In this document: in pieces, positions 11,401-26,400 of the stretch
Position numbering within the stretch: the stretch's first letter is position 1
Layout: each line of letters opens with the position of its first letter
Program-made: the position numbers and the translations under genes
Assembly (NCBI GenBank): GCA_920105625.2
Contig: OV050033.1
Location: 50,557,780-50,621,779, forward strand
Direction of reading: 5' to 3'
DNA length: 64,000 bases
Origin: Clusia tigrina
Taxonomy: Eukaryota; Arthropoda; Insecta; Diptera; Clusiidae
Notes under the pieces: model-generated
What the model was told of the DNA's origin: nothing
The model's input: the letters and a program-made list of their open reading frames with translations, nothing else
Database searches by the model: none

Positions 11401-14400
11401 ATTATATCTGTTCTTCATCATGGCAATTCCTGCATAGCCCGCTCGACGGAATACACCAATGTTGAAGCATTGGTGTGAAAGCACAATGCCCGGTAATGAC
11501 CCCCGTAAGCACCCTTACTGCAGGTTTGTTGAGCTCTAGGAGAACCTTCGTTCTCTTCATGTCTTATGTGGGCCATAAGGCCCGTGAGACTTCACAGTCA
11601 TCACGATTAGTCCATAAGTTATTTGTCACTGCAATAGTGAATTCATCTTTGCTCCTAAACAGTTCGCATATCGGGATTTGTATTGAGGTATCTGCTTCGT
11701 TAATGTCTATTTCAAAGCCCCTTCTGGCTATCTCGTCCGCTACTACCTTCCCTTCTATATTGCTATGGCCGGGAACCCAGCAAAGTGAGACCTTGTGGGG
11801 TCCAATATTCAGTACTGAGGTACGACATTTCATTACCAACTTCGATTTAACTGTCTTGGAATCTATTGCCTTAAGCGTCGCCAGACTATCCACACAAATA
11901 GTGATATTCGAAGATCGAATTGTACTACTTTGTATCAGTCCGGCCGCTTTCTCAATTGCATAGACTTCGGCCTGAAAGACGCTGCATGCGCCAGGCAGCC
12001 GATATGACTGTCTTTCCTACAAGCCTTCCGAGAAGACACCTGCCACCGTTCCACTCTCCATCATTGAGCCGTCAGTGTAAATGATGTATTCAAGAAAAAT
12101 AACCTTCGTGTCAAAGAGCGAGAGTTGTAATTTCGTTATTCTCAAAGAAGAAAAATACATACGATTGGGGTCATTCATATACAGAACTCATCAAACAAAA
12201 GAACCACAAAAATAAATTAAGAACATGAAGTCAGTATTAAAAGTCGATGTATAAGTGCAAAATGGGACATTCCCACATCTTTATACAAAAACAGGAATAT
12301 GGATGAAGGGAGAAATAAACCTAATGCGTATATAAAGTAACATCAAGAATGGAAGCACCAATCCTAGGGAAAACAATTGGTCCATTTCGGGAAAGTGGAC
12401 TTTCAATTTCATCAGACTTCATCAATGTCACTATGATCAATTGGAGATGCTACTGGAGCCATCTCTTAGATACTGTTAGAATCTACTGATCTACCCAAGT
12501 ATTCTCTTTACATGATTTCAATAAAATTTCCATTTATAGACCATCACTTCAGCGATCCTTTTCGTATCTGAAATTTTTCTATTTCCATTTCTTAGGTCAC
12601 TAGAAATTAGGTTTTAGGTTTAAAATTATGTCCCAAATTCAGACCAATCACTCAAACAGTTTTGGGCTTCAATTTAATTCAGTTCCAGCGTAAAATGAAA
12701 AAAGTTTTGTCATCCACCGAACTTCGACAATTATACGGAGGAGAGCATTACGCAGAAAGAAAAAGCAAACACCTAAAGACAAAAATATTTAAGAAACAAA
12801 TTGGAAAGGAAATCCCAAAACTTATCTCATTTTCGGCAAACGCTCGGAGTGTGCGTGTGCGTGGTGGGAACTGGGGTTGTCAACGGAGGAGGCAAAAAGT
12901 TGATATTAATATTTATTAAACGTCGGCATGAAATGTAAATAAAACAACAGCCACAACAGCGCCGACAACAACGACAACAAGAACAACGACAACAACAACA
13001 ACAACAACGACAGTAACAACGCCAACAACTACAGCGATAATATTTATTTAACCGCTTACGTTTGAATTTAAAATTTGAGAACGCTCGTGTAAATTTAAGC
13101 TCACACCCCCTGCCATTTAAATCCTGCCATTCCGAGCCGCAGCACTTTAAAATTCCGGCGAAACTGAACTTTTCCTGTTTCAATTCCAATCCTGCGGGGA
13201 ATTGCTGGAAAAATGTTGTTCAACTTATTGTTATTGTTGTTGTTGCTCCGCTGGCATTTGCATTTGGCGCTTCTGCGCTTCTCTCCTATTTCGACGCCCC
13301 TCCAGTTCATACGCGTCCGCACACCGCGGCGAAAGGGATTCTTGCCCTTGCATCTCGCCAGCGAGTGAATTCAAAGTGGAGAGTTTTATTTGCGTTTCAT
13401 TTGTTTTTGTTGTTGTTGTGTGTCGTTTGATATTAATTTAATATTTTTTGCACTCTTTTTGCTCTTGCTGCTGCTTCCCTTATTTATACACAATTTTGAG
13501 AGCGTTTTTTATGATGTGCGGGATTTGATCGCCTTTCAGGATTTTTTTAATCAAAATTTTTCCGAAATTTATGACCTCGCAGCATTTCAAATTTAAAGCG
13601 TGAAAGTTTTCTTTCATTTTTTTAGGTTTCTATAAAGACCTCTTTTAAGAATTCTCTTGGAAGACTCATTTATGTTGCCTGGGATTGTGGTGCAAACGGC
13701 GCTCTCGGAAGTTTCAGCCCAGTGTATCGTGTGAGGTCTTATTTTGCTTATCCAAACAAGCTTCCAAAATAAAAGTTCTAATCTCGGAAAGGAGGATACC
13801 AGAAAACCATTTTGGAAATTTAGAAGTTTCAGTGGACAAGCAGATAGCTTTACTATAAAATAAGAGCATCGACAATCATATGTCTGATAAGGAATAAGTA
13901 TCTAATACTTTCTTAAGACGTTTTAATTCATCCAACTTCCAAAGCAGAGTCCTTTATGAGGAAATATCTGCTTTCCAACCTATCCACTGATCTATGATTA
14001 AGTCTGAAAGCAGTTTCATGTTTCAAAGAGAGTATTTAATTGGTGAAATCTTCTTAAATGGAGTTACTCCGCCATGAAGTATTCTATATTAAAATCAGAA
14101 ATAGTATAGTAAGCTGGTAGATTATAGACGCATATGGTCAGATAGCGCATACTTCGCAAGGTATCGCGAGGTATCGCGAGGTATCTTAATGGTCCTTTTT
14201 TATATTTATATTTGAGAAAAACATGAGGGCATTAAGAAGTTGAATGTACTCATATGGAAGATGACTTCGTACTTAGTATATACGAGGTGTGATCAAAAAA
14301 TAACCGCTATTTTCATCTTTTGGTGAGTTATGTATGTTCGATGTTCGCATTTTTTTCTGTTATGTTGGTACACATGTCTGTTATATATGTTGGCAATACC

Positions 14401-17400
14401 AACCATTTTGGATTGTCAGTTTGTTTTTGACAGATAAAAAGGTTAGTCGTGTTTTGGTGTGCTCTTCGATTTTGTACTATTCGAAAAAATGGATCGAAGA
14501 AATTGTATTCAGTTTTGTGTAAAAAATGAAATTAAATGCGCAAGGACACTTGAAATGTTGACTGTGGCCTTTGGCGAGTCTACTATGAGCAGAACACAAG
14601 TTCAATTGTGGTATAACCGGTTTAAGGAAGGCCGAGAAGATGTCAATGACGATGCTCGTCCTGGTCGCCCGAGCACGTCAACAACCGATGAAAACATTGA
14701 CGCAGTGAAGAAAATGATTTTGGATAATCGTCGAATCACTATCAGAGAGGTTGCTGATGATGTTGGCATATCGTTCGGCTCATGACAAACAATTTTTACG
14801 GATGTTTTAGGCATGAAAAGAAAATTTTTCCAAAATTGCTAAATTTTGAGCAAAAACAACGTCGCATGGACATCGCTCAGGAGCTGTTGAACATCGTCAA
14901 CGACGATCCAGATTTCCTCAAAAAGATCATAACTGGTGACGAATCGTGGGTGTATGGCTATGACATTGAAACCAAAGCCCAATCATCCCAATGGAAACGT
15001 CCAGATGAGCCAAGACCGAAAAAAGCACGTCAAGTTCGGTCGAACGTAAATGTTTTGCTGACAGTTTTCTTTGATTGCAATGGCGTGGTGCATCATGAAT
15101 TCTTGCCACAAGGTCGTACGGTCAACAAGGAATACTACCTTGAAGTTATGCGCCGTTTGCGAGAAGCAGTTCGTCAGAAACGCCCAGAATTGTGGAAAAA
15201 CAAATCATGGATTTTGCACCATGATAACGCACCAGCTCACACATCGATGCTTGTGCGTAATTTTTTGGCCAAAAACAAAACCGTTATCATGCCTCAACCA
15301 CCGTATTCACCGGACTTGGGCCCCCGCTGCCTTTTTCCTCTTTCCAAAACTGAAGACACCGATGAAAGGAAAGCGTTTTGCTACGATTGAGGAAATAAAA
15401 GAAAAATCGAAACAGGAGCTGTTGGCGATACCAAAAAAAGCGTTTCAGAAGTGTTTCGAGGATTGGAAAAAACGCTGGCATAAGTGTATTATATCTGAGG
15501 GGAATTACTTTGAAGGGGACAAGATAGTTGTTGATGAATAAATAAATACTTGAAAAAATTTAAAATAACGGTTATTTTTTGATCAAACCTCGTATATTTA
15601 AAACTTAATGGATACTCAGTCAAGAATTAGATGATTATATTTCTAATAGTTATGTCAGCATTACCTGCCCTTATTACTATCTCTAAAAAATTCGGGAAAG
15701 CCAGTTTGTAGAAAGCGACTCACCTTCAATGTAATATATAGTGCAATAATTCTACGGTCTTATGACAATATGGTAATATTAAAGTTATAGGGACAATAGC
15801 AGAATTCAAGTGAACTTTGTCAGTCTTATACTCGTATAACGCAATTTCGTTCATAGTAACTTTCTGCGATGAAAGAGAGGGGTTTACTATACTTAATGAT
15901 CTATGCAAGGATCTCTGCAAAATAAGTGACGTCTTTGACTCCAAAAGCACATGATTTAGAAAGATGATGATTTTAATAACACCCTAGATGGGATGACGCC
16001 ACGATTGTCCGACTAGCATTCGCTTTTCATTATAATATGAGACTGGTAAGGAAGGAGTTTAAACTTCATGGAGCATTAACATCAACGAGCCTTATGGCCT
16101 AGGTTAGACATGAAGGGAACGACGGTTATCTTAGGGCTCAACAAACCTGCAGTAAGGGTGCTTGCGGGGGTCATAACGGGGCATTGTGCTATCGCAAATT
16201 GGCGTATTCCGTCGAGAGGGCTATGCAGAAGCTGCCATGATGAAGAAGAGATAGAATCGATGATTCATCACTTTTTATGTCAATGTCCAAGACTACAGCT
16301 GAAACGACTTCCATGTTTGGGATCGTGCTTCTGTACAAGCTTGACGGAGATAACGAAGGTGGACTTATCGGATCTGCTCACTTTCATCTGGAAAACCAAA
16401 TGGTTTAATAGGGATGGTACTTCCAATGTCAGGCCAAAGTCAGTCACAATGGACATAGATGTCTCCGAGTGGAAGTGCGTTTATTTCGTATTCTTGGTAA
16501 TTCCCCTTGCTAAAGTAATTTATTCCATGTTGATTAAATGAAATCAGGAACTTATGCATCACTTGTTGTGCTTCACTGAGATATGTTCAATCCTCCGTAG
16601 TTTTAAATTTGAAGTATTCACATAAAGAAGCTTCCCATTTCAGTAGAAAAATAAAATGATTTTCCACTACTAACAAAATAATTGGGAGTGTGGACATGTC
16701 AGAATTTGAGAAATTGTGAAATTGGATGCAATAAAAGTAATGTGGACCAATTGAATCTAATTCTCATCAGTTACGTTGATATATTATTAACCTCCATTAG
16801 ACAACCACCAGCCAGTCTAGCTGAAGCAGTAGCTGGACTTTTTACATCAATTCAAACTATTTGTAATAAATTCATCATATCTTTTAACATCCGAAAAGTT
16901 GTTATATTCGTACTAGGATTAAGGTCCAAAGATTGAAATGAACAGCACACGGACAAGCAATGTACTGAAATGGAACAATAATCTAGGAAGGGCGAAGGAA
17001 AAGTAAACCCATGTCATACCATATAAGAGACACTTAATAGTAATGGAGATACAGGCCTAGAAAAGAGAAGCAAATAGCAAAGACAGCAAGAGAAATCATA
17101 ATGAAAGCCAACGTTCACGACGGAATATTGATCATTTCGATTGGTCACACATCAAAAAGTAGGGGACGAACTTTCTCCAACAATCTTTTGGAAACACATG
17201 TAGATAGGTATAGATAAAGTTAACAATAGGAAGCTCATTAAGAGACGGATAATAAAGAAACACTTCATTTCTTGAATTTGCTGCAGAGTTCTTAAAATTT
17301 AAATAATCGTATATTTAAACTAATTTATCAATATTTAAAAGTCCATCAGTAAGGAACGGTTAAACACTGCATCACCTGTATGAGTTATCAACGGAACAGG

Positions 17401-20400
17401 ACTATAATTCTACTGCAATGCTCTTTAAAAAGTTTGATATGATGCATAAGATTTATTCACAGATTGATTATGAAGCTAGTGGGGAAAGAAAACGCTACCT
17501 TCCCCCTCCTTCCTGCTGTTAATTGCGTCATAAAAAAAGCAAACATCGCCATTCATTTAAAATTCAGGCTTCAACATATGTTGAGACTAAATCTGGGTAA
17601 ACTAGCTGGCCGAAGAGACCAAGCATAGACCCACCTTTACCTTAAGGGCTCCAACTTTCTCTCTCCTCTTTGCCAAGTCATTTGAATTTCCTGCACCCCC
17701 TTCGGCGTTTCTTAATCCAATTATTTTAATATTAAAAAGTACCTGACAATCATTCTGCAATCCTTCCTTAGGATCCAGAGTAGTGATTTCGTATACAGTT
17801 TAGCTTAGAAGTTCCTAATAAGCTTTGAAGTTCTACAGGTTATTACACCACTCTATCTTGCTATCACTTTACTCGCCGTCCTGTAATCTATGCCATTGTT
17901 GATCATTTGCAGAGGTCTCACTACATTATCGATTTGTTCGTCTGGTAATCAGTAGATTGGTGGACAGCCTATTGCTGCCTTGCACTGGGGAACCTTTCTG
18001 GATAAAACCAATATGATGATATAACCCAAATTGCAGCCTGGTGAAAGCATATTTATAGAAGTTCTTCGTATCCAGCAAGGAAACATGATATGCTGCTTAT
18101 CTATCAGCAAGCACATCCACGTGAAACATATTGCACTAATTAGGTAGCCTAAACGACTGTTTGATGTTCAGTTCAGAGCAAAAGACACCTGCTCATGCAC
18201 CGCGTCTAATTTTCGATCCATTAATAAATATATGGAGAATTAAGCATTTAGCGTTCATTGGACAGTTGTCTTATCCTGTCTCTTAAGTTAAGGGTTGGGG
18301 TCTTATAATCTTTTTTGACCGTGAAACTCTGACCTACAGAGCTATGATTACAGGATAATAAGAGGTGATTTGGGAGAGAATTGTTTAGTAGCCATTTGTT
18401 TAGTATGATTTCCGTAAAAAGAGATCAATCAGGGGTAAATTGAGAAGAACATCGAGAGCCGATATCGGTGAACTCCCTACTCCGCCCCCATTACATACAG
18501 ACCTGCGTGCCACTGGCCTCTGTCCATTACCTTAACTCGAGTCTTCATTTCAACAGCAGGCCACCGCCTCAGAACCTCTTGGAGCAATGTTGGTTTTGCT
18601 GTGGCTGTGTAGCATCAGTGTATAAGAAAGGGCAGAGGCCCCAAGTGCACCCTAACATCCTTTTTCAAGCGTACAGAGCATGGGCAACCTTATTCTAAAA
18701 CTACTCCTAGGTGCCTGTTATGCACTTTGAGGGCCAGTGCAGTATTGTACAGAGTTGACGTTATCCGCGGACTTGGGGGCATTTGGCTTCTCTCTAGGAA
18801 GTGTCCGGCAGGAAGGTCAAACAAATCCTGCTCTTAATTAGGGCTTCAAAATGGTTTGACGAGTAAAAGTAGAGGTACAGTGTTACACGGTGGTATCGCA
18901 ATGGACCCATAGTGGTCTGACTGAGTTGGTCTGTAGACTGAATATTTAAAATATTTATCTGTATATCCATTTTATCCGCATTAGCGCTCAGGTCAAATTT
19001 TTGCTTACTCCTACACAATTTTTAGACTGGCTGAGAGTCGCTGATCCTTTTGAAGCATTTCCCTGTTATAGTTATGGCAATCTCCTCTTCATACGCTATC
19101 AACTTCGGAGTGTTACCCTTCAAATAAATGGAAATACTTATAGTATCCCTAGTTGTATAATCAAGTTTCCGTCCTAATTGTTTTTTATTTAACTAATTTG
19201 ATTGCAACCAAAAATCCTTTGCTGTACTTTAAAACTTTCTACACCAGGATCACATTGAAGTTCAACTTTTGTCAGTTTTCAAATAATTTCCTTGCGAAAT
19301 TTAGCTGTCAGGCGATGTATTGAATTATATTTAAGATTTACGCAAAGACTTCAGAGACAGTCCAGTAAAGTTCTGTGCAGCTTTGTGACAGTTGAGAGAA
19401 AACAGAACGCAGAATCGCCGAAGTCACGCAAACTTCTGCGCTCTACTCATGGCAATTTTAAAATTTGTTACGGTACCACCAACAGGAAACCTTCACCCCT
19501 GGCGGCCCCCGCTCATTAAAAGTTTCCACGCAGACGAAATAGTTTTTTTCTCCACAAAAATAAAAATAAAATTAAATTTAAAAGCGCAGAAAAAATTGCA
19601 ATACAATAAAAAGAAAAAGTTTTCCAGTGACCAATTTTTGTTCTCTTTTGCTTCCCTGTTCATTTTGCAATTCGGTTTAATTTGCGGATTTATTATCGCT
19701 CGTTATTCTTTTAATGTTTTCGCTTTTAAATTTATTTTTAATTGCTTTGGTCATGAATTTCAAATAAGACATAATACTTTCATAAACAACATTTTATGCA
19801 TTTCATAAGCAGATATCAAAGTGGTTCCGCTGCGAAAGACATCATTTAACCTTGTCCATATAATGAAAAGTGTCGTTATTGTTGGTGGGAATATATATCT
19901 TGGGAATATATACGTGGAAAAACCTGAGTGGTTTGCAATCCGAAGGCCGGAGGAAGAGCGCATGAATTGGCCAAATATTTCATACCGATTAGTCTTACTT
20001 CCATCTTCCGGAACGTTCTTGAAAGAGTCGTCGATTGTCACATTCGATATCTCTGTGAGGAACATCTCATTGCAAGGGCACAGTATGTGTATCTGAGGGG
20101 GAGATCTACTGAAAGTGCTCTATATGAAGTGGTGCGAGTGGTAGAAAGATTCCTTCCCTTCAAGCAATTTACTCTCGCTGCTGTCGTAGACATCAAAGGG
20201 GCTTTTAATAACGCTGAAGCTATTTAATCTCCTCTTGATAGCACAAGGACCGATTTGTACTTGGATCTCATCCTCTGGTGGTGAACAGACAAATTATAGC
20301 GGAATTAGTTAATGGAAGATTTACAAAAAGTGTGTGCAGGAGTCCTTTAACCTCTATTGTGGCTAGTAACTATCAATGAAATTCTCGCCAAGCTTGACTC

Positions 20401-23400
20401 CAAAGAAGTCAAATTAGTCGCATATGCTGATGACTTTATCGATCCTAATCTCCGGACCCTTCCCAACAGTAATGATTTGGAAGTCATGGAGGGGGCGTTG
20501 GACAATCTCAGTAGATAGACAAACAGGTGTGGCCTGGGCTTAATTCTCATAAAACGGAGCTGTTGCTCTTCACTAAAAAGTATAAACCCACATCAATCAA
20601 ACTTTCGAGGTTTACTGGCCAGCTACTCTCACTATAATCAGAGGTCAAATATCTTGGTGTAATATTGAACCCAAAACTCAGTTGGAAAGCGTGGATCGAA
20701 GCCTTGGGCTATCTTGGGTGGGTTTCTATACTCGCAATTCGATATTTGGCAAAAAATGGGGTCTTAGACCAAAAATTTTACTCTGGATGTATAGTTTGTG
20801 GTGTGGCCGATATTAGCATATATCTCTTTGATTTGATGGGAAGTCCTCATAAAGGGCTACAACCTCACGGACCTACAAAGAATCCAGCGCTCGGCTTGCA
20901 GTGGAGTTACAGGACCCTGTCATACTTGCCCCGGGGCGGCACTAGACGCGATTAAAAACTTCTTCCCTATTGATCTTCATACTTATTGCATTCACCCACA
21001 AATTACACGAAGACTCAGGGACTCCGGTAGCTGGGAGGATACCCTGTATGATCATAACAGCATTTTAAAATACCTGCCACCAGATTTAGTATCCTCGAGA
21101 ACCGTCTTCTTTGTTCGCAAAGTAGATGTTGCGAGTTGTGTAAACACACTTCTAACAAATAGGAATACTCAAGGATTCCGGTAACTGAAGGGATACCTTG
21201 TATGATCATAGGTTTGAAACAGCTGCCACCAGATTTAGTATCGTCGAGAACCGACTTCTTCGTTCGTAAATACGATTTTTTTAGTTGTGTAAATACACTT
21301 CTAACAAACAGGAATACTCAGGGAAGCCGGTAACTGGGAGGATACCCTGTATGGTCATAGTAGCATTTTAAAACGGCTGCCACCAGATTTAGTAACCTCG
21401 TGAACCGACTCCTTCGTTCGCAAACTGGATTTTTCTAGCTGTGTAAACACACTTCTAACGGACTGGAACAAGGAAGAGGTTCTCTCGAAAGGTGGTACGC
21501 TAATTTTGACCGAGGGTTGCAAGATGGAATCTGGGGTGGGAGTGGCTATAATTTCCGAATCTCAAAATATTCTACAATCATTCAAATTTCCATCGATATT
21601 TAGTGTTTTTCAAGCGGAGGTCTTTGGGATTTGGCAGGTATACGGGGAGCTGAAGAGGCGCAAGCCGACCAGAAACATAAGAATTTACTCCGACAGCCAA
21701 GCAGGAACAAGGGCGCTAGCCTCACCTTTCAAAAGCTCTAATCTGGTCAACCTCTGGAAGTAGGAATTTAACTAGTTATCAAACAGTACAGTGACCCTCG
21801 TCTGGGTTTCGGGACACAGAAACATTTACGACAATGAGAGGCCGACGAGCTTGTACGAAGAGGCTCGCCGGTAATCGACCAAGTGTTCTCCTATGTGGAT
21901 GTGGGCCTCCCCTAAACGTTGTTAAGGGAAATATATTTAGTCACTTCCTCTGCAAGATTCAGGAGAGGTGGAATAAAACTGCGAAATGTGCCATTTTCGA
22001 GAATGAAGCAAGATAAATCATTGGCAACCTGTCTTAGCTGTCTCCATGGGTCATTGGACTATTGGCACGCACGCTGAAAAACTGGGCATTCCATTCAATG
22101 CTCATTGCAGGTGCTGCAAAGGCCCACTAGTGAGAGACACAGTCGTCCACTCAAGTCTCAAATGTTTTAAATGGTCAAAATTAAATGTGTTTACAACTAC
22201 CCACATTCACGCACTTCCCTCAGTCTTCCATTGCTGTCCTCAAATATAAGTTAATCATGGTAATTATGGCTTCCGCAATAAAACCAAGGACCGAACATGA
22301 TTTCACTGTTTCGCTGTTGTCATTTTTTACGAGCACCCCACACACCCTTAAATCCTTAAGAGGAGCTATTAGATTATAGGGCGGCGTAAAGATAGAAAGA
22401 GATTGGCCGTAGTCTCCGCAGACCTAATAAAATTATTTAATTATGTAATTCCCGGCTGTGACACAATGTGATGCTCGGCTCTTTCGAAGGTCGCCATAAT
22501 CTGTCATTATGATAAGAAAAAACGAAATGAAATAAGGAGTAGTAAAACGGAGACATAAACTCGTGTTTATCGTGCTTGAGGAATACTTCGTCAGAGGCAT
22601 AAAATAAAAATTACAATAATTTGCTAATTTTTACAAACACGAGCGAAAGAAGCAAATTGTCGGCCAACCACGCCAAGTTTATGGGCAGTAGATTATTTTC
22701 ATGCGATTTCCCGAGGTGTTTGTTGAATTTAATAATGAAAGCCTGGTTGGAGACGTCAGGCGATATACCCCATGAGACAGTCAAAACATAATCATCACTC
22801 AGTCAAGCTAGAAATGGCATTCTTAATAACAAAATTTATCGATCATCGGTCCGATTGTCACTTGTCACCTTCATTCGAATCTCAACAATTTTTTTTTTTA
22901 TTTTAAATTATGTTTAATTGATTTCTATTTCCACATTTGAGTCATTGTAGACCAAGCCTTAAGTTTACTCCCTTCTATTCACTAGAAAAACATACAAGGG
23001 CAAAAGTCGCCCTCTTTGGTCTGAACCTAATTTGCGTTTCTCTCGCCCTCTCTGCCCATCGAGAAGAGAGAGATACTTGTAGGACATTGTTGTTGCAAAA
23101 TAAGATATATCACTCTCGACAATAATTCATTTGTTTTGCCCTATAATTGCAGAATTGGCAGGCCATCATAAGCTCATCACTGGCTTCATTGCTGCTCCTG
23201 GGAGTCTCGACACTTATTGCAATCGCTTTGGTGATACACTCCGAATTGGTACCAAACAAATTTCTGCCTGCCGCCAAGCCAGCAACTACGGCCGCAATGC
23301 TGGCCAAAAAAGAACAAGAGCAGCAACAACAACAGCTGCAATTGCAGCAACAGGAAATGGAAAAGGGGCGTCACGCCATAAGCGGCAATAGCAATGGCAA

Positions 23401-26400
23401 TAGCGGCAGCAGTGGCGGCATAACTGTCACGAACATCACACAAATCAGCAGCAGCAGCACCACCACCAACAGCAGCAGCAACAACAACGGCGGCAACAAC
23501 TTAAGACGCTCAGCAGTACAAGCCACACGCGTCTCAGCCGGCGACATAAATTTCCCTTCCGGCATACGCAGCGCAATTGGCATAAGTTGGCTGCTGCCGC
23601 TGCTCTTCGCCATAACATCGCTCCTCATCTGCAGCGTCATTGGCAAATGGCCACAGAATTGGTGGCTGGAAATTATGACCACAACAGCGGCAGTTGCCGA
23701 CCCAACGGCAACGGCGGGCAGCAGCCTTGAGGCGGGCGTTGTCGGTGGCGAAACTGGCTACTTTCTAACGCGCACACAGCAGCCGCCACTGCTCAATGGG
23801 GATAATTTAATAGATGTGCAGGCGGCGTTGCCAACAGCCACAACTATAATTGCAACAAAAACAACAACGACCAAAACGGTAACACCAGCAGACGTTGCGA
23901 CAACAATGTCACCAGCTGCCATCTCATCAGTGTGGTCTCATTACTCACACAATGTCTTCAGCACGACTACGAGGACACACAATGAAATTGCTGGTGTTGA
24001 TGATAATGATGACAGTGCTGATGATGACGATGATGATCTTACCGCTTCAACGCCGCCGCCCGCCCTGAGCTTTGTAATTTTCGTTTGTGTCGATTTGCTC
24101 TTCATTCTGCTCTTCTTCGCTTTATTCGTCATTTTAATGAAAAAACTTTTATGGCTTTGGCGTAAAAATCGAAATGTGCACGCGCATCCTTTGGATAAGT
24201 TCAATATGGCAATGAGAAGCAGGTGAGTCAGTGTGTTGTTATTGAAGCAAAAGGGAAAAAATTGGTAAATACACAAATTCCATTGTAGAACTGGAAAAAG
24301 TTCTTTGTGAACTTGTCTAATCTTTTTAATGTCTTCTTGAATTGTCAAACTTGAATTGAAGACTTTTATTCCGAAGGATATCAATTGAATCGTGAAATTT
24401 TTAATAGATGCATGAGTATGTTCGGTTTATGTGGCATTAAACAATAAAAATTAAGGAATTCTGACAATGTCTCAGATGTCTTTGGCAATAAGAATCCAGT
24501 CGGGAATGGACAGAAATGTAATGAAGGCTCATTCAGAGTGTAGAAAAATAACTCTCATATTACCAGTCCCGGTTTAGTCTATTCCTGTAAAAGGTGTTGT
24601 TGACACGCCTTAATCGCATATTTCCCTAGTGAGAGCACAAACTAAGTTCACTAAATCTGAAAAATAGAAATTTTCCCCATTATTTATTCCGCATATTTGA
24701 GAAGCCGAACCAAAAGACCATATCCCATATGTCTGAAATGTAATATTCTTCTCCCAACTCAACCCAACCAAATAATCCTCCCTAATAGAGATATGAAAAC
24801 AGTACTTTGCGTTAGTGAGATGAGATAATGTTAGAAATGTTTGCAATATTATAACATATATAATCAATAAGTACCGGTTTTATGAAGAGCTGCCAGAAGA
24901 TTATGTCTATAATAAAGCTCGTACTTCATTATACTCGTATGTTATTATTCTGAACAAAATGTGCCACAGAAGGAAAGATACTTTCATGTTGTTCGTCTAA
25001 CACTTCCCCCTCTGAAGGTGACTGTTCATAAACCTTCAAAATACAACACTCCAAAATACCTTTCTTGTAATCTCTATTGATATCTTTCTAATGAATCTGT
25101 TGATCAAATAATATAAAATAAATATAAGTATCATCTTAGACACATCAATGTCCTTAGATTTATTGTACAAGCCACCCTAGTAATCCAGCAATCTCCTTAA
25201 AAGTGTTATCCACAAACTTTTCTGACAGTAGGTAAGAGCCAAAAGTAATACTCACAGCATTGTTTCAAAGATACACCATCACAGTGTCATGGAATGTGTT
25301 CTGTTGTATCATTCTGGTCACTAGATATTCTTTGAATATCGGTCAAGAACTTCTCCAAAGCTCAGAGAGGTGTATGAATCTTACATTGTTCACTCATGAG
25401 TGTTGGATCTGTGAGATTTTGGTTTCGGTTTCTGCTCAATCTAAATAGTTTTGATTCTTTAGTGTTTGTCTTCAGGCATACAGTCAATGTCTAATCAAGA
25501 TTAGTCAAATTGTATATATAGCAACACTTTAAGAGCACAATCTCAGCCCTTCAATTGAATCGCTGTAATCAAAACCAAATGATGAACCAAATTGATTGTT
25601 AAAAGTATTGCAACATCGCTAGAACATCGGAAACAACACGTTCATCTACCCTCAGAATTTGGAGAAAAAAGAGAAAGGATTTGGTGCAATAAATTACTTT
25701 AGTAAGTATCCAGAGCTCTAAGTGAACACTTAAGTGGTCTTATACTCATTACGGGTGACTAATTTAGAATCGACATTAGCTTGGGTTAGATTAGATTCTA
25801 GCCACTAGCTATACTTATGTACACAAGGCTTTCAACTGTACTGTGTTGATTTTCTATTACTCGTATTTTTATAAAGTCCTTCACTGAAGTTGAGAAGGTC
25901 CCTAATACTAATGCCAATGACTTGGTCTTAGTGTGGTATCACAATGAGCCATTACATGTGCTTAAGTGTGCTCTTGCGTTGAAGGCTGCCACTCCTACCT
26001 ACCTACAGGAATATACTTCTAAATACCTCACGAATAATTTGCATTCTAAGTATAGATACTCAAATATTCCCAACAATGAAGTGTTTTCTTCGGGGCTTCT
26101 TCGCAAATTCAATATCAAGCAGCAAGAATTTCACTGTCATTTAAATAGTACTTTAACGCAAGTGGAACAATTCGAACTTTACCACACAAAACCCTCAGTT
26201 TCCACTTTCAAGATCAACCATACTTCTGTCTGTGTAATTATATATTAAACAATTTGTCGTTGCATGAGCCCCCGCACCAGACAACTTTTTCTTGGTCAAC
26301 TCTACTCGTAGTTTAAAACACATTTCCGTATAATGCGACTCTCTTTATACGTACGCAGTTTGTTTCCGTATTGAAATTAAAACAGATGTGAATGTTGGAA

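Larger units (their letters stand above)
2417..23152 (+). other. Receptor intron, 20.7 kb, with nested repeats
   Basis: Starts GTAAGT and ends ATAATTGCAG. It contains the LINE fragments, mariner, SINE-like insertion and minisatellites listed separately. Stretches in which I see no feature: 5300-5980, 8450-9500, 12150-12650, 13600-14270, 15600-16070, 16500-17730 and 22400-23150. Islands at 7000-8300, 12650-13600 and 19290-19810 are less AT-rich, with short (CA)n, (CAA)n or poly-T runs and few repeat signatures; they may be conserved intronic or regulatory sequence. Segment 10150-11040 is AT-rich and unrecognised. Confidence 0.6.

Noticed and set aside
18468..18960. Possible LINE ORF1 and 3' UTR remnant (GGTATCGCAATGGACCC)
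   Set aside because: Only a short phrase resembles LINE 3' UTRs; no ordered motifs.
25922..26248. 108-codon plus-strand ORF
   Set aside because: No recognisable motif, no initiation or splice context; the beginning resembles LINE 3' UTR text (GGTATCACAATG).
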